Below, one piece after another: positions 7,563 to 16,783 of a stretch of DNA of 64,000 nt. The stretch comes from JBFXCS01 sp050181915 (GTDB lineage Bacteria; Actinomycetota; Thermoleophilia; Miltoncostaeales; Miltoncostaeaceae). A model generated the notes under the pieces. The model had not been told where the DNA came from and searched no databases. It was given only the letters and a program-made list of their open reading frames with translations. Every line of letters starts with the position of its first letter. Position 1 is the first letter of the stretch. Both the position numbers and the translations under genes were made by a program. The stretch covers positions 186,001-250,000 of the forward strand of contig JBFXCS010000003.1 of the NCBI GenBank assembly GCA_050181915.1. The letters run 5' to 3'.

Positions 7563-9809
7563 TTGCGCTTGTTCTCGGGCAGGACTCGCCCGAGGGATCG
7601 GCATGGATGCCGCCGCCTGGGCGGGTTCGCCACCCTCCTCATCGTCGCCGCGCTCGCGGCCGCCGTCCCCTCGCGGGGCGCGGCGGCGCCGTCGGCCGAG
7701 CTCGCCGCGCGTCTCGCGACGGCGGCGCCGGACGCGCGCATCCCCGTGATCGCGACGATGCGCGCCCAGGTCGACGGCGACGACGTCGCCGGCGGCCGGG
7801 CCGGCCTGCTGCGCGCCCTGCGACGCACCGCGGCCCGGACCCAGGACGACGTCGCCGACCACGTCGACGCGCCGGTCGACTCGTTCTGGCTGGTCAACGC
7901 CATGGCCTTCCGCGGCACCCCCGACGAGATCCGCGCCGTCGCGGCCGACCCCGCGGTCGAGCGGGTGGACCTGGACGTGCAGGTCGAGACCACCGACGCC
8001 GACGCCCCGCCGACGATCGGGACCCCCTTCCCCGACCCGGGCCCCGGCAACTGGGGCCTCGGCGCCATCCGCGCCCCTCAGGCCTGGAGCGAGTTCGGCG
8101 TCCGCGGCCAGGGGGTGCTGATCGGCTCCATCGACACCGGCGTCGACCCGGCGAACCCCGATCTGGCCGGCAAGATCGCCGGCTGGCGCGACTTCGCCAC
8201 CGGCTCCGCGCAGCCCTTCGACGACAACGGCCACGGCACGCACACCATCGGGATCATGGTGGGCGGCAGCGCGCGCGGCGCCCCGGTCGGCGTGGCCCCC
8301 GGCGCGCGGGTGCTGGTGGCGCGCGCGATGGGAGCCGACGGACGGGGGCCCGGCAGCGCGCTGCTGGCGGCCGCCCAGTGGATGACCGACCCCGACGGCG
8401 ATCCGGCCACCGCCGACCAGCCGGCCATCGTCAACAACTCGTGGTCGGCGCCGGACGCCAACGACCCGTGGTTCCGGTCCATGATCCGCCGCTGGCTGGA
8501 GCTGGGGATCGTGCCCGTGTTCGCCGCCGGCAACACCGGCCCCGGGGCGTCCACGATCGGCAGCCCCGCGGGATATCCCGAGGCGCTGGCGGTGGGCGCG
8601 CTGTCGGAGAACGGCTCGGCGGCGTCCTTCTCGGGCCGCGGCCCGATCATGTGGCAGGACATCGACGGCACCGGCCCCGCCGCGGGCACGGTGCTGACCA
8701 AGCCCGATCTCTCGGCGCCCGGCGAGGGCATCACCTCGACCGTCGGCACCGGCTACCTGGGCTACTCGGGCACCTCGATGGCCGCCCCCCACGTGGCGGG
8801 CGTGGCGGCCCTGGTGAAGCAGCTGCGCCCCGCCCTGGCCGGCGCCGCGCTGGCCGACGTCCTGCGCCAGAGCGCGGTGGACCTGGGCGCCCCCGGCCCC
8901 GACCCCGCCACCGGCGCCGGCCGCGTCGACGCGGTGAACGCCCTCACGATCGCGCAGGGGCCGGTGCCCGACACCCGCTTCACCGCCTCCCCGGGGGCCG
9001 CGACGCGCGAGCGCACCCTGCGCTTCGCCGTGGAGACGTCGGGCGGCGGCGTGGGCTTCCGCACCCGCGTCGACGGCGGCGCCTGGAGCGCGGTGCAGGA
9101 GGAGCCCGGGTTCGAGGTCACCGTCGCCGAGGGACGCCACCTGGTCGAGGCCCAGGCGGTGGACGCCGCGGGCGCGGTCGACCCCTCGCCGGCCCGCCGG
9201 CAGGTGACTGTCGACCGGACCCGCCCGCGCGCGACGCTGACCGTGCGGCGCAGCGGCACCGCGCTCGTCTTCACCGCGAAGGTCAGCGACCCGCTGAGCG
9301 GCGCGTCGGCGTCGGCGGCCCGGTGGAGCTTCGGCGACGGCGACACCGCCGGCGGGGCGCGCGTGGTGCGGCGCTTCGCCGAGAGCCGCGCGCGGCGGGT
9401 GGTGCTGCGGGCCCGCGACGCCGCCGGCAACGAGACCTTCGTCGGCCGCACCGTGCGGCCGCCGGCCGCCACCGCGCTGCGGGCGCTCCGCACGCCGAAC
9501 CGCGCCTCGCGCCACGGCGGCCGGCTGGCGGTGACCGCCCGCCTGGCGCGCCCCGCCGGCCTGCGGGCGCTGCTGAGGCCGGTCTCCCCGGTCGCCGCGA
9601 CCCAGCAGCGCGGCCTGGCCGCCGCGTTCGCCGCACCGCGGCTGGGGCGGCCGCGGGCGCAGGCGGTCGTGACGCGACGGACCGCGGGCGTCGTGCGGCT
9701 CACGCTGCCGATCGGCCGCCTCTCGCCGGGCACCTACCGGCTGGAGGTCACCGCCCCGGAGGGCCGCACCCGCGGGCCCGCGGCGGTGCGCACCGTGGTC
9801 ATCCGCTGA
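7563..9809 (+). CDS. Secreted subtilisin-like serine protease (S8) with C-terminal beta domains
   Basis: The 748-residue protein begins with a basic segment and a hydrophobic signal sequence (about residues 21-42, ending near AAA). An I9-like propeptide region covers about 45-150 (IPVIATM, VDLDVQVE). The catalytic triad is D191 (SIDTGVD), H224 (GHGTHT) and S405 (GTSMAAPH), with oxyanion N324 (AAGNTG). Residues 470-748 form two or three beta-sandwich modules, one PKD-like with WSFGDGDT. The TTG start at 7563 is the most upstream in frame and is uncertain. The protein is probably exported by Sec and active outside the cell. It is transcribed alone. Confidence 0.9.
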   Translation: MRLFSGRTRPRDRHGCRRLGGFATLLIVAALAAAVPSRGAAAPSAELAARLATAAPDARIPVIATMRAQVDGDDVAGGRAGLLRALRRTAARTQDDVADHVDAPVDSFWLVNAMAFRGTPDEIRAVAADPAVERVDLDVQVETTDADAPPTIGTPFPDPGPGNWGLGAIRAPQAWSEFGVRGQGVLIGSIDTGVDPANPDLAGKIAGWRDFATGSAQPFDDNGHGTHTIGIMVGGSARGAPVGVAPGARVLVARAMGADGRGPGSALLAAAQWMTDPDGDPATADQPAIVNNSWSAPDANDPWFRSMIRRWLELGIVPVFAAGNTGPGASTIGSPAGYPEALAVGALSENGSAASFSGRGPIMWQDIDGTGPAAGTVLTKPDLSAPGEGITSTVGTGYLGYSGTSMAAPHVAGVAALVKQLRPALAGAALADVLRQSAVDLGAPGPDPATGAGRVDAVNALTIAQGPVPDTRFTASPGAATRERTLRFAVETSGGGVGFRTRVDGGAWSAVQEEPGFEVTVAEGRHLVEAQAVDAAGAVDPSPARRQVTVDRTRPRATLTVRRSGTALVFTAKVSDPLSGASASAARWSFGDGDTAGGARVVRRFAESRARRVVLRARDAAGNETFVGRTVRPPAATALRALRTPNRASRHGGRLAVTARLARPAGLRALLRPVSPVAATQQRGLAAAFAAPRLGRPRAQAVVTRRTAGVVRLTLPIGRLSPGTYRLEVTAPEGRTRGPAAVRTVVIR

Positions 9810-9855
9810 AGCCGATCCGGCGCAGGCCGTCGCTCAACCGCTCGTTAACACAAAC

Positions 9856-9879
9856 CCCCCGCACGGATAGGCGCGGGGG
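9856..9879 (+). terminator. Hairpin after the subtilase gene
   Basis: CCCCCGC (9856-9862) pairs with GCGGGGG (9873-9879) around a 10-nt loop. No U-run follows. It separates the protease from uppP and may be a terminator or attenuating hairpin. Confidence 0.4.
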
Positions 9880-9897
9880 CGTCTAGGCTGCCGCGTC

Positions 9898-10716
9898 GTG
9901 TCCTGGTTCGAAGCCGCCATCCTCGGGATCGTCCAGGGGCTCACGGAGTTCCTGCCGATATCGAGCACGGGGCACCTCCGCATCGTGCCGGCGTTCGCCG
10001 GCTGGGAGGATCCGGGAGCCCTGTTCACCGCCGTCGTCCAGCTCGGGACGATGCTCGCGGTGGTGATCTACTTCTGGCGCGATCTGGTGCGCATCGTGCG
10101 CGCCTGGTTCCTCAGCCTGCGCGATCCGGCCATGCGCTCGGACATGGACGCGCGGATGGGCTGGTACGTGATCCTGGCGACCATCCCGATCGGCGTCTTC
10201 GGCCTCGCCTTCCACAACCAGATCGAGAGCGGCGCGCGCAACCTGTACCTGATCGGGGTCGTGCTGATCGTGCTGGGCCTGATCCTGCTCGCCGCCGAGA
10301 TCGTGGGGAAGCGGGTGCGCACGCTGGAGGAGGTCACCCGCCGCGACGCGATCTGGGTGGGCCTCGCCCAGGCGCTGGCCCTGGTGCCCGGAACGTCGCG
10401 GTCGGGCGCCACGATCACGGCCGGGCTGTTCCTGGGGATGGAGCGCGAGGCCGCGGCCCGCTTCTCGTTCCTGCTCTCCATCCCGGCCGTGGTGCTGAGC
10501 GGCCTCTACGGGCTGGTCGACATCGTGACCGGCGACAGCGACGTGAGCATGGGCGCGCTGACCGTCTCGGTGGTCTTCGCGTTCATCCTGGGCTACGCCT
10601 CGATCGCCTTCCTGCTGCGCTTCCTGGCCAACCACTCCACCGGGATCTTCGTGGTCTATCGCGTGGTGCTGGGCATCGTCGTCATCGCCCTCACGGCGGC
10701 CGGCGTCATCAGCTGA
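9898..10716 (+). CDS. uppP: Undecaprenyl-diphosphatase UppP (BacA)
   Basis: The 272-residue membrane protein recycles undecaprenyl pyrophosphate to the monophosphate carrier used for peptidoglycan and surface polysaccharide synthesis. Both active-site regions are present: QGLTEFLPISSTGHL near residues 13-27 and PGTSRSG at 164-170. Seven to eight hydrophobic segments and the length fit the family. TAGGCT (9884-9889) ends 8 nt before the GTG, so the mRNA is likely leaderless. It is followed 41 bp downstream by a YihY-like gene with its own -10. Confidence 0.95.
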   Translation: MSWFEAAILGIVQGLTEFLPISSTGHLRIVPAFAGWEDPGALFTAVVQLGTMLAVVIYFWRDLVRIVRAWFLSLRDPAMRSDMDARMGWYVILATIPIGVFGLAFHNQIESGARNLYLIGVVLIVLGLILLAAEIVGKRVRTLEEVTRRDAIWVGLAQALALVPGTSRSGATITAGLFLGMEREAAARFSFLLSIPAVVLSGLYGLVDIVTGDSDVSMGALTVSVVFAFILGYASIAFLLRFLANHSTGIFVVYRVVLGIVVIALTAAGVIS

Positions 10717-10757
10717 CCGCCGGGCGGCGGGCGGCCACCGGCTACAGTCCGCGCAGG

Positions 10758-11819
10758 ATGAAGCGCAAGCTGCTGCTGGGCGTGGGCGCCCTCGCCGCCC
10801 TGACGCTGCTGCCGGACCGGCGCACGCGGCGATCGGTCGCGCCCGATGCCCGCCCGGAGTCCGAGGGGGCCGGCCCCGTCTCGGTCGCCGCGACGGCCGT
10901 TCCCCGCGGGCTGGCCGGAGCGCCCCCCGCCCTCGTCCCCGCCTCCGTCCCCGCCCCCGCCCCGGTCGTCGCGCGCCGGGGGCTGCGCGGCGGCGTCGAC
11001 GTCGTGGTCACCGCCTTCCGCACCGCGCTCAAGGGCAACGTCACCGACACCGGGGCCGCGCTGGCCTACTACGCCTTCCTCGCCATCCCGGCGACGCTGC
11101 TGATCGCGGTCGGCGTCTTCGGCCTGGTCGCCGGCGAGGGGGCGGTCGACTCGATCGTGGAGAAGATGGACGGCGTCGTGCCGCAGAGCGCCCTCGACCT
11201 GATCCGGGACACCCTCACCCGGGTGACGCGCAACTCGGGCGGCGGCCTCTCGCTCGCCCTCATCGGCCTCCTGCTGGCGCTGTGGACGGCGAGCGGGGCG
11301 ATGTCGGCGCTGATCCGGGGCCTCAACCGCGTGCACGGCGTGGAGGAGGACCGCGGCTTCGCGCGCCAGCGCCTCATCGCGGCGGCGCTGCTGGGCTGGA
11401 CGCTGCTCGCCCTGGCCGTCTCGTTCGGCCTGCTGGTGCTGGGCGCGCCGCTCTCGCGCGCCCTGGGCGAGGCCGTCGACGCCGAGACGACGGTCGCCTC
11501 GCTGTGGTGGGCGGCGCAGTGGCCGGTGCTGATCGCGGCCCTGCTGGTGGCCTTCGCGGGCATCCTGCGCATCGGCCCGGCGGGCCCCCGCCACGATCGG
11601 CGGGCGGTGCTGTGGGGGGCCCTGGTGGCGACGGTCCTGTTCGTCGCCGCGTCCGGGTTGTTCGCCGTCTACGTCTCCGGCTTCAGCGACTACGGTGCCG
11701 CCTGGGGATCGCTGTCGGCGGTGATCGTGATGCTCACCTGGCTCTGGCTCGCCTCGATCGCGGTGCTGCTGGGCGGCTACGTCGAGGCCGAGATCGAGCG
11801 GCGGACCGCCCCCGGCTGA
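10758..11819 (+). CDS. YihY/BrkB-family inner-membrane protein
   Basis: The 353-residue protein has an N-terminal hydrophobic segment, then a Pro/Ala-rich linker of about 50 residues, then the YihY core: NVTDTGAALAYYAFLAIPATLLIAVGVFGL, LIGLLLALWTASGAMSALIRGLNRVHGV, and SGFSDYGAAWGSLSAVIVMLTWLWLASIAVLLGGYVEAE with about six TM helices. The family was once misnamed ribonuclease BN; its role is unknown. TACAGT (10743-10748) lies 9 nt before the ATG, suggesting leaderless transcription, though AGG just before the ATG could also serve as a weak ribosome site. Confidence 0.9.
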   Translation: MKRKLLLGVGALAALTLLPDRRTRRSVAPDARPESEGAGPVSVAATAVPRGLAGAPPALVPASVPAPAPVVARRGLRGGVDVVVTAFRTALKGNVTDTGAALAYYAFLAIPATLLIAVGVFGLVAGEGAVDSIVEKMDGVVPQSALDLIRDTLTRVTRNSGGGLSLALIGLLLALWTASGAMSALIRGLNRVHGVEEDRGFARQRLIAAALLGWTLLALAVSFGLLVLGAPLSRALGEAVDAETTVASLWWAAQWPVLIAALLVAFAGILRIGPAGPRHDRRAVLWGALVATVLFVAASGLFAVYVSGFSDYGAAWGSLSAVIVMLTWLWLASIAVLLGGYVEAEIERRTAPG

Positions 11820-11919
11820 CCCGGCGGCCTCGGCCGCGCGCCGGGCTCCTGCTACTCCTGGTGGGGGCGCGGCGAACGACCCCCGCCGCGCCGGACCTGA
11901 CCGCCACGGAAAGGATCCC

Positions 11920-12210
11920 GTGCTCACACTCACGCCGAACGCCGAGACCGTCATCCGCGACCTCCTCGACGCCTCCCCGCTGCCCGACGGGGCGGGGGTC
12001 CGCATCGCGTCGGACCCCGACAACGGCGACGGACACGGCCTGCGCCTCTCGCTGGTCGAGCGACCGGAGCCGGCGGACCGCATCGTCGAGGACGTGTCGG
12101 TGCCGGTCTTCGTGGAGGCCGAGGCGGCGCCGCTGCTCGATGAGAGCGTGCTCGACGCCACGGCCCGCGACGACGGCGTCAGCTTCTCGGTGGAGTCCCG
12201 CTCCGCCTGA
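11920..12210 (+). CDS. HesB/IscA-fold protein lacking the cluster-binding cysteines
   Basis: The 96-residue product aligns by eye with A-type Fe-S carriers (MLTLTPNAETVIRDLL, GAGVRIASD, LRLSLVERPEPADRIVE, VPVFVEAEAAPLLDESVLDA), but it has no cysteine anywhere, so the three ligands of IscA are missing. Cysteine-free members are known in actinobacteria and usually carry an Fe-S biosynthesis name by homology alone. A structural or regulatory role is more likely than cluster transfer. A GGAAAGGA sequence ends about 7 nt before the GTG. Confidence 0.75.
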   Translation: MLTLTPNAETVIRDLLDASPLPDGAGVRIASDPDNGDGHGLRLSLVERPEPADRIVEDVSVPVFVEAEAAPLLDESVLDATARDDGVSFSVESRSA

Positions 12211-12219
12211 TCCCCCGGC

Positions 12220-12255
12220 CCGCGGCCCCGGGGGAGCCTCCCCCCGGGGCCGCGG
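12220..12255. terminator. Perfect 15-bp hairpin between convergent genes
   Basis: CCGCGGCCCCGGGGG at 12220-12234 and its exact reverse complement at 12241-12255 flank a 6-nt loop. It lies between the converging HesB-like and glycosidase-like genes and can act on both strands. No U-tract is present on either side, so termination by the hairpin alone is an inference. Confidence 0.65.
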
Positions 12256-12267
12256 AGGCCGGTGCGG

Positions 12268-13452
12268 CTAGTCGCCCAGGCGCGACCCGTGCTGGTCCTC
12301 GACCACCCTGAGGAAGGCCTGGTAGCTCGGCTTCTTCGAGCCGTCGGCGCGATAGAGGCCGGCCGGCCAGTCGGCGTTGTCCTGGAGGTTGAACCAGACC
12401 ACCGTCCTGATGCGGTCGGTGCGCAGCTGCGGCAGCTGGAAGATCTGGGTGAGGTACTGGGCCTGCTGCGCGTCGGTGACGGTGGCGCTCTCGTCGCGGT
12501 ACGCGGTCACCTGCGTGGTGTAGCCGGCCTCCGTGATGTAGAGCGGCAGCCCGGGATGGTCCCGGAAGGCGTCCAGGTCGGCGAGCAGCTCGCCCACGCT
12601 GCTCCAGCTGGGGAACGCCTGGGTGTCCTGACGCGGCCCGGCGTTCGGGTAGATGTGCTGCGAGTAGGCGTCGAGCGGGATGTCGCGCTCGGCGAGGCCG
12701 CTCATCCAGTCCTTCACCCCGGTGGTGGTGCGGCTGCTGCTGCCGCGCGGGCCGGCCACGCCGGCGATCACCGTGGCGGCCGGGTTGGCCGACTTGATGC
12801 CGGTGTAGGCCGCCCGGGCCATCTCCGCGTACCGGTCGAGCGCGACCCGCGCCCCGTCCTCGGTGGTCTGCGGGGCGAGGAAGCGGCTCAGGTTCGGCTC
12901 GTTCCAGATCTCGAAGCGCTTCACCTCGGGCAGCGGCTCGGCGGCGCCCGGCGGCACGTAGGTGCCGCTGTAGCGGGTGGCGAGGGCGGTCATGAAGGCG
13001 CCGAAGGCGGCCGGATCGGGGATCGCCGCGTTGATCGGGAAAGTGAGGGGGTAGCCATCGGTCGCGGGGTACAGGCCGGCCCAGGGCGGCGTGTTGTAGA
13101 CCGAGACGATCGCGTCGATGCCGTTCTCGGCCAGGCCGCGGAAGATCCGGTCGGTGCGGCTCCAGTCGTAGGCGGCGTCGGCGGGGTCGGCGGGGTCGGC
13201 CGGGGCCTGCCGCGCCGTGTCGGCCCAGAAGACGTCGACGCGGGTGGTGGTGACGCCGGTCGCGGCGATCAGGTCGATCCGGCCCGGCAGGTCCTTGATC
13301 GGCACCACCGGCAGGAAGTCGTCCTGGATGGCCGCGACGGCGCCGATCGGGGCGACGTCGTCGTCGCCCGACATCAGCACCGTGCCGACCACCGCCGCGA
13401 TGGCGACGGCCACCACGACGAGCCCCGCGATCACCCGTCCACGTCGTCCCAT
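12268..13452 (-). CDS. Membrane-anchored clan GH-A glycoside-hydrolase-like protein
   Basis: The 394-residue protein begins with an N-terminal signal anchor (residues 7-27). The rest reads as a TIM-barrel glycosidase: FEIWNEPN supplies the acid/base E185 preceded by Asn, and LYITEAGY supplies the nucleophile E308, the spacing of clan GH-A (GH5/GH39-like). A short PAD repeat at about 84-92 is a linker. The substrate is unknown. The ATG lies 10 bp after the stop of the upstream exported glycosidase-like gene, so the two are probably co-transcribed and work together outside the membrane. Confidence 0.75.
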   Translation of the reverse strand: MGRRGRVIAGLVVVAVAIAAVVGTVLMSGDDDVAPIGAVAAIQDDFLPVVPIKDLPGRIDLIAATGVTTTRVDVFWADTARQAPADPADPADAAYDWSRTDRIFRGLAENGIDAIVSVYNTPPWAGLYPATDGYPLTFPINAAIPDPAAFGAFMTALATRYSGTYVPPGAAEPLPEVKRFEIWNEPNLSRFLAPQTTEDGARVALDRYAEMARAAYTGIKSANPAATVIAGVAGPRGSSSRTTTGVKDWMSGLAERDIPLDAYSQHIYPNAGPRQDTQAFPSWSSVGELLADLDAFRDHPGLPLYITEAGYTTQVTAYRDESATVTDAQQAQYLTQIFQLPQLRTDRIRTVVWFNLQDNADWPAGLYRADGSKKPSYQAFLRVVEDQHGSRLGD

Positions 13453-13462
13453 GTCCCTCCTC

Positions 13463-15430
13463 TCAGGCCCCGGCGCGCGCCTGGGCCGGCGTCACCGCGG
13501 TCTCCCACGGCAACCGGTCCGGCGCGGGATCGCCCGGGATTCGGTAGCTCCAGGCAGGATCGTCCGTGACGCCCCCCGCCCAACGATGGATGTCGCGCAC
13601 GAACCGCGCCAGGTCGAGCGGGTCGTCGAGCGACCCCGGATCCATCGGGTCGGCCGCGAAGGCCAGCACCCTGCCCGCGCCCACCGTGCGCAGGATCGCG
13701 GCGGGCGCGCCGTCGATGAAGCGGGCGACGACGCCCGCGCCGGCCGGCACGTCCGCGAAGGCCCGGGCGCCGGGCGAGGCGACGGGCACGGTCAGGAGGT
13801 CGTCGGGCGCGCCCGCGCCGAGGGCGCCCGGCTCCACCTGGAGGATCGAGCCGGTGCGCGCGGGGCCCAGCGGCGCCCCGATCAGCTCGTCGCGCACCGC
13901 CGAGAGCGACGCCCCGGCGGGGGTCCGCGTGAAGGCGTCCGGATCGGTCACCACCAGGGTGCCGCCCGCGCGCACCCAGGCCGCGACCGCCTGGGCGAAG
14001 GCCGGGTCGAGCGTGTCGGCGTTCGGCAGCCACAGCGTGCGGGCGGTCGCGAGCCGCGCCGGGTCGCTGGTGAGGCGGGTGTCGGCGTCGAAGCTGAAGC
14101 GGGCGCCGTTCAGCTCGCCCAGCAGCGCGTAGGCGGTGTAGAGCGCGTCGCCGCTGGTGCGCGGCCGGACGCCGCCGGTGCGCTCGGGCTGCCCCTGCCC
14201 CTCGCTGGCCGTGGCGTAGACGACGAGCTGCGCGGGGTCGGTGGGCGCCTCGGGCAGGCGGCCGCCGCGCAGGTTGCGGGCGATCGCGAGCATCGCGTCG
14301 TACAGGGGCCGGTTGCGGAAGCGCGGGTTGCCGGAGGCGAAGAAGCTGAGATCCGTGGCGCCGGCCCGCAGCGCCTGGGCGCTCCAGGTCCACAGGTCGG
14401 CCGGCTGCGGCGAGTAGCGCGAGTAGGTGAAGGCCTGCACCACGATGCGGGTGCGCCTGCCCGTCAGGTCCGAGAGCAGCTTCGCCCCGAAGCCCGGGTT
14501 GTAGCGGCCGCGTCCGGCGCGGTCGCGCTCCGCGTAGCTGACGTAGGGGTCGGCCTCGACGACGTCGGCGAAGGCGGCCAGGCGCGTGTAGTCCCAGGGC
14601 ATGAACCCGTCGATGAAGCCGTAGTCGTTCGGGTTGACGACGGCGTCCGGGTCGATGCGGCGGATGAGCGCCGCCTGCTCGGCCTTCATGCGGAAGAAGC
14701 GGTCCGACGAGAAGCGGTTCCACGCCAGGTAGCGCAGCCGCTCGGCCTGGCTGCGGCCGGCCTTCGCTAGGGGGTCGGGCAGCGCGTACCCGCTGGCGCG
14801 GCGGAAGTCGCGCGCCAGCGACCGCCCGAAGGGGGTGCGCAGGGCCCTGCCGCGCGGGATCACGAGGACCGGCTCGTCGCTGCCGGTGTACATGTTCACG
14901 TAGGGGGCGGCGCGCATCGGGGTGACGAGCCGGCGGATATCGCGCAGCGCCTGGGCCCGGTAGGCCGGGTCGAGCAGGGACAGGCGGCGGGTCCACACCT
15001 CGGTCTTCGGATCCGAGACCACCGCCCGCCTGCTGTTGAGGGCCCGCCGGGCCGCCCACACCTCGACGTTCAGGTCCCACCGCAGGCCGGTGGCGGCGAA
15101 GGCCGCCCGGAACCGGCTCGGCGTGCGCCACTGCACCGGCTCCTTGGGCGGCAGCGGCAGCGGCGGGAAGGGAAGGGCGCTCACCCCGCTGAACCAGAGG
15201 CCGTTGCGGCCCGCCTCGGCGAGGATGCCGTCGATGGTGCGGTACCAGCGCGACCGCGGGATCGGGATGGCCGAGCCGGCCGATCGCCAGGTCGGCAGCT
15301 CGCTCTGGTTGAGCTCGTGGCTCCAGTCCGAGACCGAGCCGGCGGGGCGGTCGGCGGGCGCGGCGGGCGCGGCGGCGACCAGGATCAGCGCTGCGGCGGC
15401 GGCCGCGATGGGGGGGCGTCGGGCGCGCAC
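13463..15430 (-). CDS. Exported glycosidase-like protein with amidotransferase-like C-terminal domain
   Basis: The 655-residue product carries a cleavable-looking signal (residues 1-27, ending APAAPA). The central 300 residues look like a TIM barrel (RWDLNVEVWAARR, PYVNMYTGSDEP, NPNDYGFIDGFMPWDYTRL, ADVVEADPYVSY), and residues about 440-600 look like the class-I amidotransferase-like trimerisation domain of GH42 enzymes (LWLPNADTLDPAFAQAVAAWVRAGGTLVVTDPDAF). I cannot place it in a numbered GH family. It begins with a GTG at 15430 and forms a pair with the downstream GH-A-like gene. Confidence 0.65.
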   Translation of the reverse strand: MRARRPPIAAAAAALILVAAAPAAPADRPAGSVSDWSHELNQSELPTWRSAGSAIPIPRSRWYRTIDGILAEAGRNGLWFSGVSALPFPPLPLPPKEPVQWRTPSRFRAAFAATGLRWDLNVEVWAARRALNSRRAVVSDPKTEVWTRRLSLLDPAYRAQALRDIRRLVTPMRAAPYVNMYTGSDEPVLVIPRGRALRTPFGRSLARDFRRASGYALPDPLAKAGRSQAERLRYLAWNRFSSDRFFRMKAEQAALIRRIDPDAVVNPNDYGFIDGFMPWDYTRLAAFADVVEADPYVSYAERDRAGRGRYNPGFGAKLLSDLTGRRTRIVVQAFTYSRYSPQPADLWTWSAQALRAGATDLSFFASGNPRFRNRPLYDAMLAIARNLRGGRLPEAPTDPAQLVVYATASEGQGQPERTGGVRPRTSGDALYTAYALLGELNGARFSFDADTRLTSDPARLATARTLWLPNADTLDPAFAQAVAAWVRAGGTLVVTDPDAFTRTPAGASLSAVRDELIGAPLGPARTGSILQVEPGALGAGAPDDLLTVPVASPGARAFADVPAGAGVVARFIDGAPAAILRTVGAGRVLAFAADPMDPGSLDDPLDLARFVRDIHRWAGGVTDDPAWSYRIPGDPAPDRLPWETAVTPAQARAGA

Positions 15431-15537
15431 GGGCCGCCATCATGCCGGGGCCCGCGGACGTGCTCAAACCGGGCCGGTCCCGGGCGGCGGGCGTCGCGCG
15501 GCGCGGGGGGCGGGCCCCGCGCCGCGCGACCGAAGCG

Positions 15538-16713
15538 CTACGCGGACACGCCCTGGTAGGCCTCGATGAGGATCTCGGCCACCTCGGGGCGGGTGAACTC
15601 GACAGGCGGGATCTCGCCGCGGTCGAGCATCTCGCGCACCTTGGTGCCCGAGAGGAAGACGCGCTGCTCCGGAGCCGACGGCGAGGTCTTGGTGGTCGCC
15701 ATGCCGCCGGTCAGGTTGCACCAGAACGAGTGCTCGAAGAACTGGGGCTGGATCGCCAGCTCGTCGCGCGTGATGCCGTCGAAGATGCGGTGCGCGTCGT
15801 AGGTGCCGTAGTAGTTGCCCACCCCGGCGTGGTCGCGGCCCACGATGAAGTGGGTGCAGCCGTAGTTCTGGCGCAGGATGGCGTGGAGGATCGCCTCGCG
15901 CGGCCCGGCGTAGCGCATCGCCGCGGGCAGCACGCCCAGCACCACCCGCTCCTTGGGGTAGTAGCCGTCGATCAGCGCCTCGTAGCAGCGCATCCGCACG
16001 GCGGCGGGGATGTCGTCGCTCTTGGTCTCGCCGACCAGCGGGTGCAGGAAGAGGCCGTCGACGGTCTCGAGGGCGACCTTGGTGATGTACTCGTGCGCCC
16101 GGTGGATCGGGTTGCGGGTCTGGAAGCCGACGACGCTCTTCCAGCCGCGGGCGTCGAACTCGGCGCGCGAGGCGCGCGGGTCGAGCAGGTACGGCGCCGC
16201 GCCCGGGTCGAGCGGCATCCGGGCCGCCACCCGCACCGGCCCGGCGAGGGCGGTGGTGCCGTGGGCGTAGAGCGACGCGACGCCCGGGTGGGCCTCCTCG
16301 TCGGTGCCGTAGACGAGCTTCGCCTCGCGGGCGGCGTCGATCTCGAAGCGGTCGGTCACCTCCAGCACGCCCAGGAAGCGGCCGTTCTCGTCGGCCAGCT
16401 CCACCTCGCCCGCGGAGCCGACCGCGGCGGCCTGCTCGGCCGGGACGCCGAGCGTCACCGGGATCGACCACGCCAGCCCGGACGGCAGGCGCAGGTCGTT
16501 GACCACGCTCTCGTAGGTGGCGCGGTCCATGAACCCGTCGAGCGGCGAGAGGGCGCCGACGGCGATCAGATCGAGGTCCGCCTGCTGGCGGGCGCTGAGG
16601 GTCACCCGTGGCCGGGCGCCCCCCTCGTCGAGGTTCGCGTCGAAGCGCTCGACGAGCGTGCCCCCGTGGGGGGCGATGGGTCCGGGCGTGGCGTCGGTGC
16701 TCAGAGGGATCAC
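15538..16713 (-). CDS. sat: ATP sulfurylase (sulfate adenylyltransferase)
   Basis: It converts sulfate and ATP to APS. The 391-residue homo-oligomeric type is shown by [14 protein letters not shown] (the QxRN and HxxH nucleotide sites), [16 protein letters not shown], and [11 protein letters not shown] near the C-terminus. It has no fused APS kinase. I took the GTG at 16713; however a very good GAGGTGA lies 5 nt upstream of an in-frame CTG at 16704, which would start the protein at (M)STDATPG, so the true start may be this rarer codon. A 240-nt leader with inverted repeats separates it from a CysB-like LysR gene upstream. Confidence 0.95.
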   Translation of the reverse strand: MIPLSTDATPGPIAPHGGTLVERFDANLDEGGARPRVTLSARQQADLDLIAVGALSPLDGFMDRATYESVVNDLRLPSGLAWSIPVTLGVPAEQAAAVGSAGEVELADENGRFLGVLEVTDRFEIDAAREAKLVYGTDEEAHPGVASLYAHGTTALAGPVRVAARMPLDPGAAPYLLDPRASRAEFDARGWKSVVGFQTRNPIHRAHEYITKVALETVDGLFLHPLVGETKSDDIPAAVRMRCYEALIDGYYPKERVVLGVLPAAMRYAGPREAILHAILRQNYGCTHFIVGRDHAGVGNYYGTYDAHRIFDGITRDELAIQPQFFEHSFWCNLTGGMATTKTSPSAPEQRVFLSGTKVREMLDRGEIPPVEFTRPEVAEILIEAYQGVSA

Positions 16714-16783
16714 CTCATCGGTCGGGGTTCGGGGCGTGGGGGCACGCGCAAAGTACCGGAATGACGGAGAAAATGATGTCTTT

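Noticed and set aside
13184..13202. Short tandem GGGTCGGC repeats
   Set aside because: They encode a PAD linker within the glycosidase-like protein and need no other explanation.
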